Source: a virus
DNA: 45,259 bases
Strand: one strand, 5' to 3'
IMG/VR virus record: IMGVR_UViG_3300005563_000011
Coordinates: 1-45,259 of that record
How positions within the stretch are numbered: position 1 is the first letter of the stretch; each line of letters begins with the position of its first letter. Below, piece after piece: positions 6,107-13,611 of this stretch. The notes beneath the pieces were generated by a model, which worked only from the letters and a program-made list of their open reading frames with translations, had not been told where the DNA came from and ran no database searches. A program made the translations under genes and the position numbers.

Positions 6107-7531
6107 ATGAAGGTCACGCTGCGCGACTATCAGGGCGAAATGATCCAACGTGCCCGCGACACAATGCGGCGCCACCGCCGCGTTCTGCTGCAGGCGCCCA
6201 CCGGCGCGGGCAAGACGGTTCTGGCGTCCTTCATGGCCGGCGAGACTTCAACGAAGGGGCGGCCTGTCTGGTTCATCTGCCACCGCGACGAACTGGTGGC
6301 TGGGACCAGCAACACGTTCCGCAAGTTCGGTATCGCGCACGGCGTGGTGAAGGCCGGCTATCCGATGGACCCCGCGCAGCTGGTCCAGGTGTGCGGCATC
6401 GACACGCTGAAGAACCGCCTGCACACACTGCCGCCGCCGGTGCTGGCGATCTGGGATGAATGCCACCACGTCGCCGCCGCCGGCTGGGCCACCGTGATGG
6501 CGCACCTGTCGCGCTGCCGGCACGTGGGCCTGTCCGCCACGCCGATCCGGCTGGACGGCAAGGGGCTGGATGAACACTTTGACGACATCGTGCTGGGGCC
6601 GTCGCTGGAATGGCTGATGGATCACGGCCACCTGGCGCGGTATCGCCTGTTTGCGCCCAGCGCGCCGGACATGAAGGGCGCGCGCAAGCGCATGGGCGAT
6701 TTCAGCGCCGGCGAGACGGCCGAGCGCGCCGACAAGCCCAAGCTGATCGGGGATATGATTAAGCATTGGACGGCCAAGGCGCCGGGCATGCGCACCGTGG
6801 CGTTCGCGGTGAACCGCGCGCATTCGGTCCACATTGCCGAGAGCTTCACGGCCGCCGGCATTCCGTTTGCGCACCTGGACGGCACCACGGACAAGGGCGA
6901 GCGCCGGCGCGTCATCCAGGCGTTCGCCACCGGCCAGCTGCTGGGGCTGTCGAATGTCGGCCTGTTCGGGGAAGGTTTCGACCTGGCCGCTATCGCGCAA
7001 ATGGACGTGACGATTGACTGCGTGATTGACGGCGCGCCCACCATGTCGCTGTCCAGCTACATGCAGCGCGGCGGCCGAATGCTGCGGCCGAACGGGCTGG
7101 TGAAGGTGTACCTGGACCACGCCGGCAACAGCGCCCGGCACGGGTTCTTCGAAGACGAACGCGAATGGTCCCTGGTGGGAGTCGAGCGCGGCAAGGCGAA
7201 GGGCGACAACGACAACGTGCCGCCACCGCCGAAGACGTGCACGGAATGCTTCATGCAGGTGCGCCAGCCGGCGCCGCCCGAATGCCCGCACTGCGGCGCC
7301 GAACTGCGCGGCAAGGCCAAGGAAATGAAGGTGGACGCCGACGCCAACCTGGTGGAAGTCACCGCCGAGGATCGCAAGGCCGCGAAGCTGGACCGCGAAC
7401 GCCTGATCCGCGAGGCCACCACGCTGCAGCAGCTGGTGCGGCTGGGGCAGCAGTTCGGTTACAAGTCGCCGCAGCAGTGGGCTTACAAGGTGTGGTCCAG
7501 CCGGATGCGGAAACGACCGGCGGTGGCGTAG
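6107..7531 (+). CDS. SF2 DEAD/DEAH-box helicase with C-terminal zinc knuckle
   Basis: The 474-aa protein shows the ordered superfamily 2 motifs: Q-like start (LRDYQGEMIQRA, residues 5-16), Walker A APTGAGKT (30-37), DECH (117-120), SATP (143-146), and the C-terminal RecA-like lobe ending in YMQRGGRMLRP. It resembles type III restriction/UvsW-like phage helicases. A CTEC...CPHC cluster (about residues 378-396) is a zinc knuckle, and the last 80 residues are basic and helical. It probably unwinds or remodels DNA during replication or recombination, paired with the VRR-NUC nuclease downstream. There is no strong ribosome site, so the message may be nearly leaderless. The stop is followed at once by an 18-bp repeat. 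Confidence 0.9.
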   Translation: MKVTLRDYQGEMIQRARDTMRRHRRVLLQAPTGAGKTVLASFMAGETSTKGRPVWFICHRDELVAGTSNTFRKFGIAHGVVKAGYPMDPAQLVQVCGIDTLKNRLHTLPPPVLAIWDECHHVAAAGWATVMAHLSRCRHVGLSATPIRLDGKGLDEHFDDIVLGPSLEWLMDHGHLARYRLFAPSAPDMKGARKRMGDFSAGETAERADKPKLIGDMIKHWTAKAPGMRTVAFAVNRAHSVHIAESFTAAGIPFAHLDGTTDKGERRRVIQAFATGQLLGLSNVGLFGEGFDLAAIAQMDVTIDCVIDGAPTMSLSSYMQRGGRMLRPNGLVKVYLDHAGNSARHGFFEDEREWSLVGVERGKAKGDNDNVPPPPKTCTECFMQVRQPAPPECPHCGAELRGKAKEMKVDADANLVEVTAEDRKAAKLDRERLIREATTLQQLVRLGQQFGYKSPQQWAYKVWSSRMRKRPAVA

Positions 7532-7549
7532 CAAATCCCACAAGAGGAA
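7532..7549 (+). repeat. 18-bp boundary repeat, copy 1
   Basis: CAAATCCCACAAGAGGAA begins at the base after the helicase TAG stop. It is the first of seven exact copies, all in rightward orientation. Confidence 0.97.
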
Positions 7550-7566
7550 CGGCCGGCGGGCGCGCC

Positions 7567-7595
7567 CATACTCCCATGGCTTTTTTGGGAGTGTG
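7567..7595 (+). promoter_or_regulatory. Hairpin covering the ribosome-binding site of the 51-aa gene
   Basis: CATACTCCCA (7567-7576) can pair with TGGGAGTGTG (7586-7595), a 10-bp stem with one G-U pair and a loop of nine bases that is mostly U. The right arm contains GGGAG, the only good Shine-Dalgarno, 8 bases before the ATG at 7600. The fold would hide the ribosome site. It could instead be a weak terminator for the helicase message, but the U-run is in the loop, not after the stem. Confidence 0.5.
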
Positions 7596-7599
7596 CACC

Positions 7600-7755
7600 A
7601 TGCGAATTGAAGCCAAGCCGCCGACCATCCCGCTGTTCGCCCTGGTGCCCGTCTATATGGGGAATTCGTGGGTGTGGGGCGAGCGCATCGACATGGTGTT
7701 TTCCATGATGATGGGCATTCCCTACGTGAGTTTCCGCCTTCCGCCGGCCGCCTGA
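7600..7755 (+). CDS. Small hydrophobic protein, 51 aa, unknown
   Basis: The ATG at 7600 follows a GGGAG ribosome site. The product (MRIEAKPPTIPLFALVPVYM, then residues including WVWGERIDMVFSMMMGIPYV) is rich in Met, Val, Phe and Trp and may associate with membranes, though no segment is a clear transmembrane helix. It precedes the VRR-NUC gene by one base. A short early gene with a sequestered ribosome site could be a regulated inhibitor or host-takeover peptide, but this is speculation. Confidence 0.55.
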   Translation: MRIEAKPPTIPLFALVPVYMGNSWVWGERIDMVFSMMMGIPYVSFRLPPAA

Positions 7756-7756
7756 C

Positions 7757-8167
7757 GTGCGCGAACACGGCATCCAGAACGCCATCCGCAACGCACTTGC
7801 GGGTGCCGCACTCATTTTCCGCGCGAACACCGGCACCGCCTGGGCCAGCAACCGCGTGGAGAAATTCAGCCGCGGCGGCATGGTGGCCGTCCAGCCCGGC
7901 GACGTGCTGCTGCGCGAGGCGCGGCCCTTCAGCACCGGCCTGCCGCCGGGGTTCAGCGATCTGTTCGGCCTAGTGCCGGTGACGGTCACGCCGGACATGG
8001 TGGGGCGCAAGTTCGCCCGCTTCGTCGCCTTGGAAGTGAAGGCGCCGGACGGCCGCACCAGCGACCTGCAGGCGAAGTTCCTGCGCGCCGTGGCGAACAA
8101 CGGCGGACTGGCGGACGTGGTGCGCTCGCCGGACGACGCGCGGGCGCTGCTGGGGCTGGTGCCGTGA
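7757..8167 (+). CDS. VRR-NUC domain nuclease
   Basis: The GTG at 7757 gives a 136-aa protein with the features of stand-alone phage VRR-NUC endonucleases of the PD-(D/E)XK fold: an N-terminal helix (REHGIQNAIRNALA), a central GFSDLFGLVPVTV strand supplying the first acidic residue, and FVALEVKAPDGR, where E and K are the ExK catalytic pair. The C-terminus has QAKFLRAVANNGGLADVVRS, typical of the family. Such enzymes cut branched DNA and are often encoded next to an SF2 helicase, as here. Its TGA overlaps the next GTG. Confidence 0.88.
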   Translation: MREHGIQNAIRNALAGAALIFRANTGTAWASNRVEKFSRGGMVAVQPGDVLLREARPFSTGLPPGFSDLFGLVPVTVTPDMVGRKFARFVALEVKAPDGRTSDLQAKFLRAVANNGGLADVVRSPDDARALLGLVP

Positions 8168-8484
8168 ACGGCCGCAGCTTCGCCAGCGAGCGCGCGCGCA
8201 TCCTGCGCAGCGGCCGGCCCGCGCGCACCATCCGCAAGGCGCTGGCGCACCTGGCGCGCGAGGCCGGAGCCGCGCCCGTGGTGGTGGACGGCAGGGTGGT
8301 GGCCCACCAGATGCCCAGCGGCGTGATCGTCTGCACGCTGCGGCGCTATCCAACCGAACGCGCGGTGATCCACGAACTGGACGGCGTGCGCGCCTTCGCG
8401 CCGGTGAACGGGGACCGCAAGGTGCCGGTGCGGCATTTTTTCTGCCCGCGGTGCCGCGGCTACCACGTGACCGCCCAGGCGTGA
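8164..8484 (+). CDS. Hypothetical basic protein with C-terminal CPRC knuckle
   Basis: The GTG at 8164 overlaps the preceding stop. The 106-aa protein is basic at the N-terminus (SFASERARILRSGRPARTIR) and ends in FFCPRCRGYHVTAQA, where two Cys and one His could bind a metal. The middle looks beta-rich. No known family is evident; it is translated with the nuclease gene and probably acts on DNA or in replication. Confidence 0.65.
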   Translation: MNGRSFASERARILRSGRPARTIRKALAHLAREAGAAPVVVDGRVVAHQMPSGVIVCTLRRYPTERAVIHELDGVRAFAPVNGDRKVPVRHFFCPRCRGYHVTAQA

Positions 8485-8603
8485 CGGCGGCGCGGTGAAC
8501 CGAGGGAACGATTATCCCCCGTGATTACAAATTACCCCCTTGCGTGTTTACTTTGGAAAATCTACGGCGCAAAACATAGGGCGGGCAACTAAGGGGATTT
8601 ACC
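8485..8603 (+). promoter_or_regulatory. Probable promoter/operator region for the replication genes
   Basis: This 119-bp gap is distinctly AT-rich from about 8510 on. It contains ATTATCC (8511-8517) and ATTACCC (8531-8537), each followed by extra C residues, and between them an imperfect palindrome GTGATTACAAATTAC (8521-8535). The same half-site occurs upstream of the helicase. A TTGCGT-like -35 at about 8540 and an AT-rich stretch after it are consistent with a promoter, but the -10 is not certain. AAGGGG at 8591-8596 is the ribosome site for the GTG at 8604. Confidence 0.5.
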
Positions 8604-8789
8604 GTGCACGAACGAACGCGAAAGCTGCGCCAAATCATGGCGCAGCATCGTCTAAACACGCATGACGTGGCGGGCATCTTGGGCTGCAGCGAAACCACCG
8701 TGCGCATCTGGCGGTGCAAGCATCCCGCTCGGATCATCCCGGCGAACACGCTGCGCCTGCTGGAACTGGAAGTGCAGGTGCGTGCGTGA
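8604..8789 (+). CDS. Small helix-turn-helix protein (Cro-like)
   Basis: The GTG at 8604 has AAGGGG 7 bases upstream. The 61-aa product holds a classic HTH: RLNTHDVAGILGCSETTVRI at about residues 16-35, preceded by a basic helix. The size fits a Cro-like repressor or a small replication initiator. It lies just before the primase gene, whose GTG overlaps its stop, and downstream of the candidate operators at 8511-8537, so autoregulation or competition with the 5653-6039 regulator is plausible. Confidence 0.8.
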   Translation: MHERTRKLRQIMAQHRLNTHDVAGILGCSETTVRIWRCKHPARIIPANTLRLLELEVQVRA

Positions 8790-11125
8790 CCGCAGCCGCC
8801 CGCCACGATGACCTGACGATTGAAACCATCGAGTCGGCCTTGTTCGCAATCGACGCGGACTGTTCCCGCGAGAAGTGGGCGCGCATCGGCATGGCCCTGA
8901 AGTCCGAACTGGGCGAGGGCGGCTTTGCGCTGTTCGATGCGTGGAGCAAGAGCGCGACACGCGGCTATGACGCCAAGGAATGCGCTTCCACCTGGAAGTC
9001 CATCCGCGACGGCGGCGGCGTCAACATCGGCACGCTGATCTGGGAAGCGCAGCAACGCGGCTGGCAATTCGACACCGACCGGCAGACGCTGGACGCGGAC
9101 GCCATCGAAGCCCGCCGCCGCGAGCGCGAGGCCGAACGCAAGGACGCCGAAGCCGCCACGCGCCAGCGCCAGGGCGAGGCCGCCAAGCTGGCGAACCTGA
9201 CCTGGGAGGCATCGGCGCCCGCCGGCGACGGCCACCCGTACCTGCAGGACAAGGGCGTGCGCGCCCACGGCCTGGGCGTCGGCCAGTGGCCGCTGGTGAA
9301 CGATGCTGGCGAAGTGTTCCGCCATCTGCCCGACGCGCTGCTGATCCCGATTGCGGACGCGCGCAACGGCAAGGTGATCAGCCTGCAGGGCATCCTGCTG
9401 GACGCGGACGGCGGCATTCAGAAACGCTACCTGAAGAACGGCCGCAAGCGCGGCGGCTTCCACATGATCGGCACGCCACCGGCCGCCGGCGCACCGCTGG
9501 CGTTCTGCGAAGGGTACGCCACCGGCGCCACCATCCACGAGCTGACCGGCTGGTGCGTCATCGTCACGTTCGACGCGCCGAACCTGCCGGTGGTGGCCGA
9601 GGCTATGCGCGAGCAATTCCCGCAGGCCGCGTTCATCATCGCCGCGGACAATGACGCCTGGACCACCAGGCCGGACGGCTCGCCGTACAATCCCGGCCTG
9701 GACTATGCCCAGCGCGCCGCCGACGCAACGCGCGGGTTCCTGCTGGCGCCGCGGTTCGCGGACACCGCCGGCGAGCCGACCGACTGGAACGACCTGGCCA
9801 AGCTGGAAGGCGAGGCCGCTTGCCGCGCGCAGCTGCTGGCCAACCCGGTGACCGGCGGCAAGCCCGACACCAGCGCGGCCGATCTGCCGGCGACGAAGCC
9901 CGCGAACGACAACGTGGACTATTTCACGCCGCTGCCGGACGTGGGCGGCAAGGGCAAGCCGCTGGCGACCATTGAAAACCTGGCCGAGATAATCGACCGG
10001 CTGGGCGTGACGGTGCGTTACAACATGATCGCCAAGGACACCGAAATCCTGATCCCCGGCGAACAGTACCTGGACGACACGAAGCGCGGCGCTGCCCTCG
10101 CGCGGATCAAGTCGCAATGCATCCGGTTCGGCATGCCGGTGGAGCCGCTGGGCGAATACCTGCTGTATCTGTCTGACCAGCGGCCGTTCAACCCGGTGGC
10201 GCAGTGGATCACGGCGCGCCCGTGGGATGGCACGTCCCGGTTCCAGGCGCTGATGGACACGGTGCAGACGCGGCCCGACTTTGACCGCACGCTGTTTGCG
10301 CTGCTGCTGCGCCGCTGGCTGATTTCGGCCGTGGCCGCCGCCTGCCAGCCGCGCGGGTTCTGGTCCAAGGGCGTGCTGGTGTTCCAGGGCGAGCAGTCCG
10401 AAGGCAAGACCACGTGGTTTCGCCACCTGGTGCCCGAAGACCTGCGCGAACTGATCAAAGTGGACGCCATGGTGGACCCGGCGAACAAGGACAGCGTGAT
10501 TTCCGCCGTGTCGCACTGGCTGGTGGAAATCGGGGAACTGGACGGCACGCTGCGCAAAGCCGACATCGCGCGCCTGAAGGGTTTTATTTCGCAGGACGTT
10601 GACCTGTTCCGCCGGCCCTATGCGCGCACGGAAGAGAAATTCCAGCGCCGCACGGTGTTCTTCGCGTCCGTCAATCCCGAACAGTTCCTGGCCGACGACA
10701 CCGGGAACGTGCGCTGGTGGACGATCCCGGTCACCGGCCTGGTGCTGGAACACGGCATCGATATGCAGCAGCTGTGGGCCGAAGTCTTCACCTGGTACGA
10801 GGCCGGCGAAAAGTGGTGGCTGGACCGCGCCGAGGAACAGCGGCTGGAAGCCCGCAACGCGGATCACGCGCAGGCCGATCCGGTGGAAGAAATGATCCTG
10901 TCCCGCTGGGGCAACTGGGTGGACTACCACCTGCGCAAGCAGATGACCGCCACCCAGGTGCTGCTGGCCATCGGCTACGACAAGCCGACGCGGCCCCAGC
11001 AGACCAGCGCCGCGGCTGCGCTTACCAAGCTGTTCGGCAAGCCGAAGCGGACGGGTTCCGGCCGGTACTATGACGTGCCGGACCCGCCGACCGACAACCA
11101 CGTGGACGATGACCGTCCGTTTTGA
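8786..11125 (+). CDS. Replication protein: PriCT-2, Toprim-like and VapE/DUF927-type helicase domains
   Basis: I start at the GTG at 8786 (VTAAARHDDLTIETIE), which overlaps the previous stop; an upstream ATG in this frame lies inside the HTH gene. The 779-aa protein has a PriCT-2 domain (about 14-90, with WARIGMALKSELGEGGFALF), a Toprim-like region (about 200-345, with AFCEGYATGA near 237 and AADNDAW near 285), and a VapE/virulence-associated E superfamily 3-like ATPase at 430-760 with Walker A FQGEQSEGKTTWF (about 532-544). It would prime and unwind DNA at the phage origin. Its size and order match phage primase-helicases. Confidence 0.88.
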   Translation: MTAAARHDDLTIETIESALFAIDADCSREKWARIGMALKSELGEGGFALFDAWSKSATRGYDAKECASTWKSIRDGGGVNIGTLIWEAQQRGWQFDTDRQTLDADAIEARRREREAERKDAEAATRQRQGEAAKLANLTWEASAPAGDGHPYLQDKGVRAHGLGVGQWPLVNDAGEVFRHLPDALLIPIADARNGKVISLQGILLDADGGIQKRYLKNGRKRGGFHMIGTPPAAGAPLAFCEGYATGATIHELTGWCVIVTFDAPNLPVVAEAMREQFPQAAFIIAADNDAWTTRPDGSPYNPGLDYAQRAADATRGFLLAPRFADTAGEPTDWNDLAKLEGEAACRAQLLANPVTGGKPDTSAADLPATKPANDNVDYFTPLPDVGGKGKPLATIENLAEIIDRLGVTVRYNMIAKDTEILIPGEQYLDDTKRGAALARIKSQCIRFGMPVEPLGEYLLYLSDQRPFNPVAQWITARPWDGTSRFQALMDTVQTRPDFDRTLFALLLRRWLISAVAAACQPRGFWSKGVLVFQGEQSEGKTTWFRHLVPEDLRELIKVDAMVDPANKDSVISAVSHWLVEIGELDGTLRKADIARLKGFISQDVDLFRRPYARTEEKFQRRTVFFASVNPEQFLADDTGNVRWWTIPVTGLVLEHGIDMQQLWAEVFTWYEAGEKWWLDRAEEQRLEARNADHAQADPVEEMILSRWGNWVDYHLRKQMTATQVLLAIGYDKPTRPQQTSAAAALTKLFGKPKRTGSGRYYDVPDPPTDNHVDDDRPF

Positions 11126-11140
11126 CGAAGGGGAAATTGC

Positions 11141-11944
11141 ATGCGCCTAGTGATTTTGGAGTCGCCCTACGCCGGCGACGTGGAACGGAACGTGGCCTAT
11201 GCCCGCGCCTGCATGGCCGACTGCCTGCGCCGCGGCGAGGCGCCGATTGCCAGCCACCTGCTTTACACCCAGCCGGGCGTGCTGGACGACAACGCGCCGG
11301 ACGAACGGCGCCTGGGCATTGACGCCGGGCTGGCGTGGGCGGTGTGGGCTGACGCCGCGGTGTTCTATGTGGACCTGGGCGCGTCACCCGGCATGCTGGA
11401 CGCCGTGGAGCGCCACAAAGCCAACGGGGTGCCGATAGAGGTCCGCGAGCTGGGCGGCGAGTGGGTGACGTTCGCCGGCGTTGCGCTGCATGCGGCGCCA
11501 GCGCGCCCCGCTGACGCGCCCCGCCGCTGGTGGCCTATCGACACGCGTAAGCTGGCGCCCACCGGACACGCCTGGGGCTGCGGCTGGCACGTGGACCAGC
11601 ACCCGCACGAATGCACGTGCGGCGCGATCAGCGAAGCGGACGTGCTGCGGCGCCAGCTGGGCGCGCCGAAAGCGCACGCGCAGTTCAAGCGGCGCGGGGT
11701 GAGGGCACCAGGGGAGCCAACCTTCGAAGACACGCTGCTGCGCGCGCTGGACTGGAATGCGCCCGCCGCTGCTTGGTCCTGGTGCACCATCACCGAGGCA
11801 TTGGCGCGCGCTGGGCTGCCGGTAACAACCGGAAGCCGTAACGTGGCGATGCGGATGTGGCGAAAGGCTAGCGCACCCGCCGCCCGTCAAGCGAAGCCGA
11901 CCCGCGTTTTCTGCCCGCCGGCCGCGCCACGCGCCAGCGCCTAG
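11141..11944 (+). CDS. Nucleoside 2-deoxyribosyltransferase-like (DUF4406/DUF7768-like) protein with Cys/His C-terminal domain
   Basis: Residues 1-112 (MRLVILESPYAGDVERNVAY, then SHLLYTQPGVLDD, and the helix with DAGLAWAVWADAAVFYVDLG) resemble the Rossmann-like nucleoside deoxyribosyltransferase/DUF4406 superfamily common in phages. The pattern SPY near the N-terminus and a polar strand for substrate binding are visible. Residues 140-267 are unusual: a GCGWHVDQHPHECTCGAIS cluster suggests a metal-binding module followed by a basic helical tail. It is the last early gene before a strong terminator. Nucleotide salvage or modification is inferred; the C-terminal half is unexplained. Confidence 0.7.
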   Translation: MRLVILESPYAGDVERNVAYARACMADCLRRGEAPIASHLLYTQPGVLDDNAPDERRLGIDAGLAWAVWADAAVFYVDLGASPGMLDAVERHKANGVPIEVRELGGEWVTFAGVALHAAPARPADAPRRWWPIDTRKLAPTGHAWGCGWHVDQHPHECTCGAISEADVLRRQLGAPKAHAQFKRRGVRAPGEPTFEDTLLRALDWNAPAAAWSWCTITEALARAGLPVTTGSRNVAMRMWRKASAPAARQAKPTRVFCPPAAPRASA

Positions 11945-11977
11945 CGGCCACGCACCCCACAACACCAGTAAGGAACA

Positions 11978-12005
11978 GCCCGCCGTTCACACCGGCGGGC
12001 TTTTT
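11978..12005 (+). terminator. Strong rho-independent terminator after the early genes
   Basis: GCCCGCCG (11978-11985) pairs with CGGCGGGC (11993-12000) around a 7-base loop, followed by TTTTT. It ends the rightward early transcript 34 bp after the stop at 11944. Confidence 0.93.
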
Positions 12006-12336
12006 CGTGAATGGGCCAGTGACGGAGTGACGGACTAGTGACGGACTTTCCGGCAGTCAGTCACTGCCGCAAACCCGCAGAAATCCTAGGGTGCAATGGG
12101 TTTTAGTGACGGAGTGACTGACTATTTAGCAAAATGGAGGGGAGTTATAGAGAGAGGGGGACACGCAAAACGCCCGCGCTATGGGAATTTGCGAAAAGTC
12201 AGTCACTAGCGGCCGGATTTTGCGCGCAAACCCGCAGAAATCCGCGGGTTTCGGCAGTGACTGACTGTCCGTCATAGTCCGTCACTGCTTCCGTCATCGG
12301 CCGGCCTGAAGTATAGCTTGCGCGCACCGGCAAGGT
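12006..12336. other. Iteron-rich non-coding region: candidate replication origin or late control array
   Basis: No gene is visible in these 330 bp. GTGACGGA occurs directly at 12019, 12027, 12038 and 12106. Inverted TCCGTCA copies occur at 12268, 12278 and 12290. A hairpin CGGCAGT/ACTGCCG spans 12051-12069. AAACCCGCAGAAATCC occurs twice (12071-12086 and 12228-12243), the second forming a 24-bp hairpin with GCGGGTTT (12244-12251). AGTCAGTCACT at 12197 and GTGACTGACTG at 12257 repeat the theme. The two halves are rough mirror images around a purine-rich core (about 12132-12164). It follows the primase cluster and a terminator, so an origin is the leading idea. Confidence 0.7.
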
Positions 12337-12375
12337 TTGCGATGGCCGTTGCTATTCAATGTGACGGGGGCGAAC

Positions 12376-12828
12376 GTGACATTACCTGACAGCGTACAAG
12401 AGATAGCGGACGTGATCGGCCGTGATGCGGCGCTATACCTGATCGGCCAGCTGCCCACGTGCATTTCGGGCATCGACGGCGCGAAGTCATACGGGCGCGA
12501 GGGTTCCACCAGCAAGCGGTCCACCCGCGTCATCCTGTATGTGCCGAAGCGGCTGACGCCCGACCACCGGCTGGTTGAAATCCTGGGCTGGGATCGCGCC
12601 CGCAAGCTAGCCGACTGGTTCGGCGGTTCGATCCTGCAGCCGGCGAACTGCAACGCGATTTACAAGCGGTTTCGTGATGGCGAAATCAAGCGCCGGCTGA
12701 AGGAAGGCGCGAGCAACGGGCAGCTGGCATCGGTGTTCGGCATGTCGCGCGAGTCCATCCGATTGCTGCGAATGCAAATCCCACAAGAGGAACTGAAGGG
12801 CGCGAACGACAACACTGCGCAGGACTAG
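12376..12828 (+). CDS. Mor/C-like transcription activator of late genes
   Basis: The GTG at 12376 has GGGGGC 5-6 bases upstream and is preferred over earlier in-frame starts. The 150-aa product matches the Mor/C activator family of Mu-like phages: an N-terminal helical dimerisation part (LPDSVQEIADVIGRDAALYL), a beta strand ending in TRVILYVPKR, the second strand region WFGGSILQP, and a C-terminal HTH (NGQLASVFGMSRESIRLLR). These proteins activate middle or late promoters and act as dimers. It sits directly before holin and lysozyme, as a late activator should. The C-terminal tail contains repeat copy 2 translated as QIPQEE. Confidence 0.82.
   Translation: MTLPDSVQEIADVIGRDAALYLIGQLPTCISGIDGAKSYGREGSTSKRSTRVILYVPKRLTPDHRLVEILGWDRARKLADWFGGSILQPANCNAIYKRFRDGEIKRRLKEGASNGQLASVFGMSRESIRLLRMQIPQEELKGANDNTAQD
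12775..12792 (+). repeat. 18-bp boundary repeat, copy 2 (inside the activator gene)
   Basis: The exact 18-mer lies in the last codons of the Mor-like gene, read as Gln-Ile-Pro-Gln-Glu-Glu, after the HTH and 36 bp before the stop. The lysis cassette begins 58 bp downstream. Confidence 0.97.
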
Positions 12829-12850
12829 ACGCCATGCGCAGGAAATCGCT

Positions 12851-13102
12851 TTGTATCCCGATCCGACCAGCACCATTGACGCAACCCTGGCCGCGGCTGG
12901 ATCGAAGGCCACTTATGCAGGCGGCGCCGCCACGGTAGGCGGCTGGCTGCTTTCGAGCGAAGGCGCCGCGTTCTGCGGCATCGTGATCGCGGCCCTGGGC
13001 CTGGCCGTGAATTTCTATTTCAAGCGCCGCGAAGACAAGCGGCTGCAGGCCGAACACGAAGCGCGCATGGGCGAAATTTTGCGCGACATGGGGCCGCGCT
13101 GA
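12851..13102 (+). CDS. Holin-like membrane protein
   Basis: A TTG at 12851 with AGGAA 7 bases upstream gives an 83-aa protein. It has a glycine-rich first hydrophobic stretch (KATYAGGAATVGGWLLSS), a second clear transmembrane segment (AAFCGIVIAALGLAVNFYF) and a charged C-terminal tail (KRREDKRLQAEHEARMGE). This is the usual plan of class II holins. Its stop overlaps the lysozyme start, forming a holin-endolysin pair that makes the membrane lesion controlling lysis time. Confidence 0.85.
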   Translation: MYPDPTSTIDATLAAAGSKATYAGGAATVGGWLLSSEGAAFCGIVIAALGLAVNFYFKRREDKRLQAEHEARMGEILRDMGPR

Positions 13103-13611
13103 TGGCCAATAAAGCCCGCATTGCTGTTGCCGCCCTGTCGCTGTCCCTCGCCGGGTTCGCGACGTGGCAGGCGAACGAAGGGTTCACCGCCACCGCCGTC
13201 ATCCCGACCAAGGGCGACGTGCCCACCATCGGCCACGGCTCCACCCATTACGAAGACGGCACGCCGGTGAAGCTGGGCGACACCATCACCCGCAAGCGCG
13301 CCGCCGAACTGGCCCGCAACCTCGCCCGCAAGGATGAACGCGACTTCGCCGCATCGCTGCCCGGCGTGACGATGACCCAGGGCGAATATGACGTGTACCT
13401 GGATTTCGTCGGGCAGTACGGCATCGGCAATTGGCGCGCGTCCAGCATGCGCCGCGACCTGATCGCGGGGCAGCCGGCGAAGGCTTGCGGCGATCTGCTG
13501 CGGTATCGGTACGCGGCCGGGTTCGATTGCAGCACGCCGGGCAACAAGCGGTGCCCAGGGGTGTGGACGCGGCAGCAGGCGCGGGCCGCCAAGTGCATGG
13601 GGGCGCTGTGA
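13102..13611 (+). CDS. Endolysin: GH24 lysozyme with signal-arrest-release N-terminus
   Basis: The 169-aa protein is a glycoside hydrolase 24 lysozyme. Residues 5-22 (ARIAVAALSLSLAGFATW) form a weakly hydrophobic segment followed at once by the catalytic Glu26 in ANEGF. The active-site cleft continues in KGDVPTIGHGSTHYEDG (about 37-53). A membrane segment directly before the catalytic Glu is the hallmark of SAR endolysins, which stay inactive while tethered and are released when the membrane depolarises. It cleaves peptidoglycan glycan strands. A C-terminal Cys pair (GFDCSTPGNKRCPGVW) may matter for folding. Confidence 0.93.
   Translation: MANKARIAVAALSLSLAGFATWQANEGFTATAVIPTKGDVPTIGHGSTHYEDGTPVKLGDTITRKRAAELARNLARKDERDFAASLPGVTMTQGEYDVYLDFVGQYGIGNWRASSMRRDLIAGQPAKACGDLLRYRYAAGFDCSTPGNKRCPGVWTRQQARAAKCMGAL

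Noticed and set aside
7529-7531. Readthrough of the helicase TAG into repeat copy 1 (QIPQEE in frame)
   Set aside because: TAG is used as the ordinary stop of many genes here, and the repeat after two other stops is out of frame, so frame agreement at copies 1 and 5 is likely chance.
8525-11101. 858-codon open frame on the minus strand opposite the primase gene
   Set aside because: It mirrors a strong rightward gene with clear domains; the encoded sequence is low-complexity His/Arg/Ala/Gly typical of antisense frames in G+C-rich DNA.
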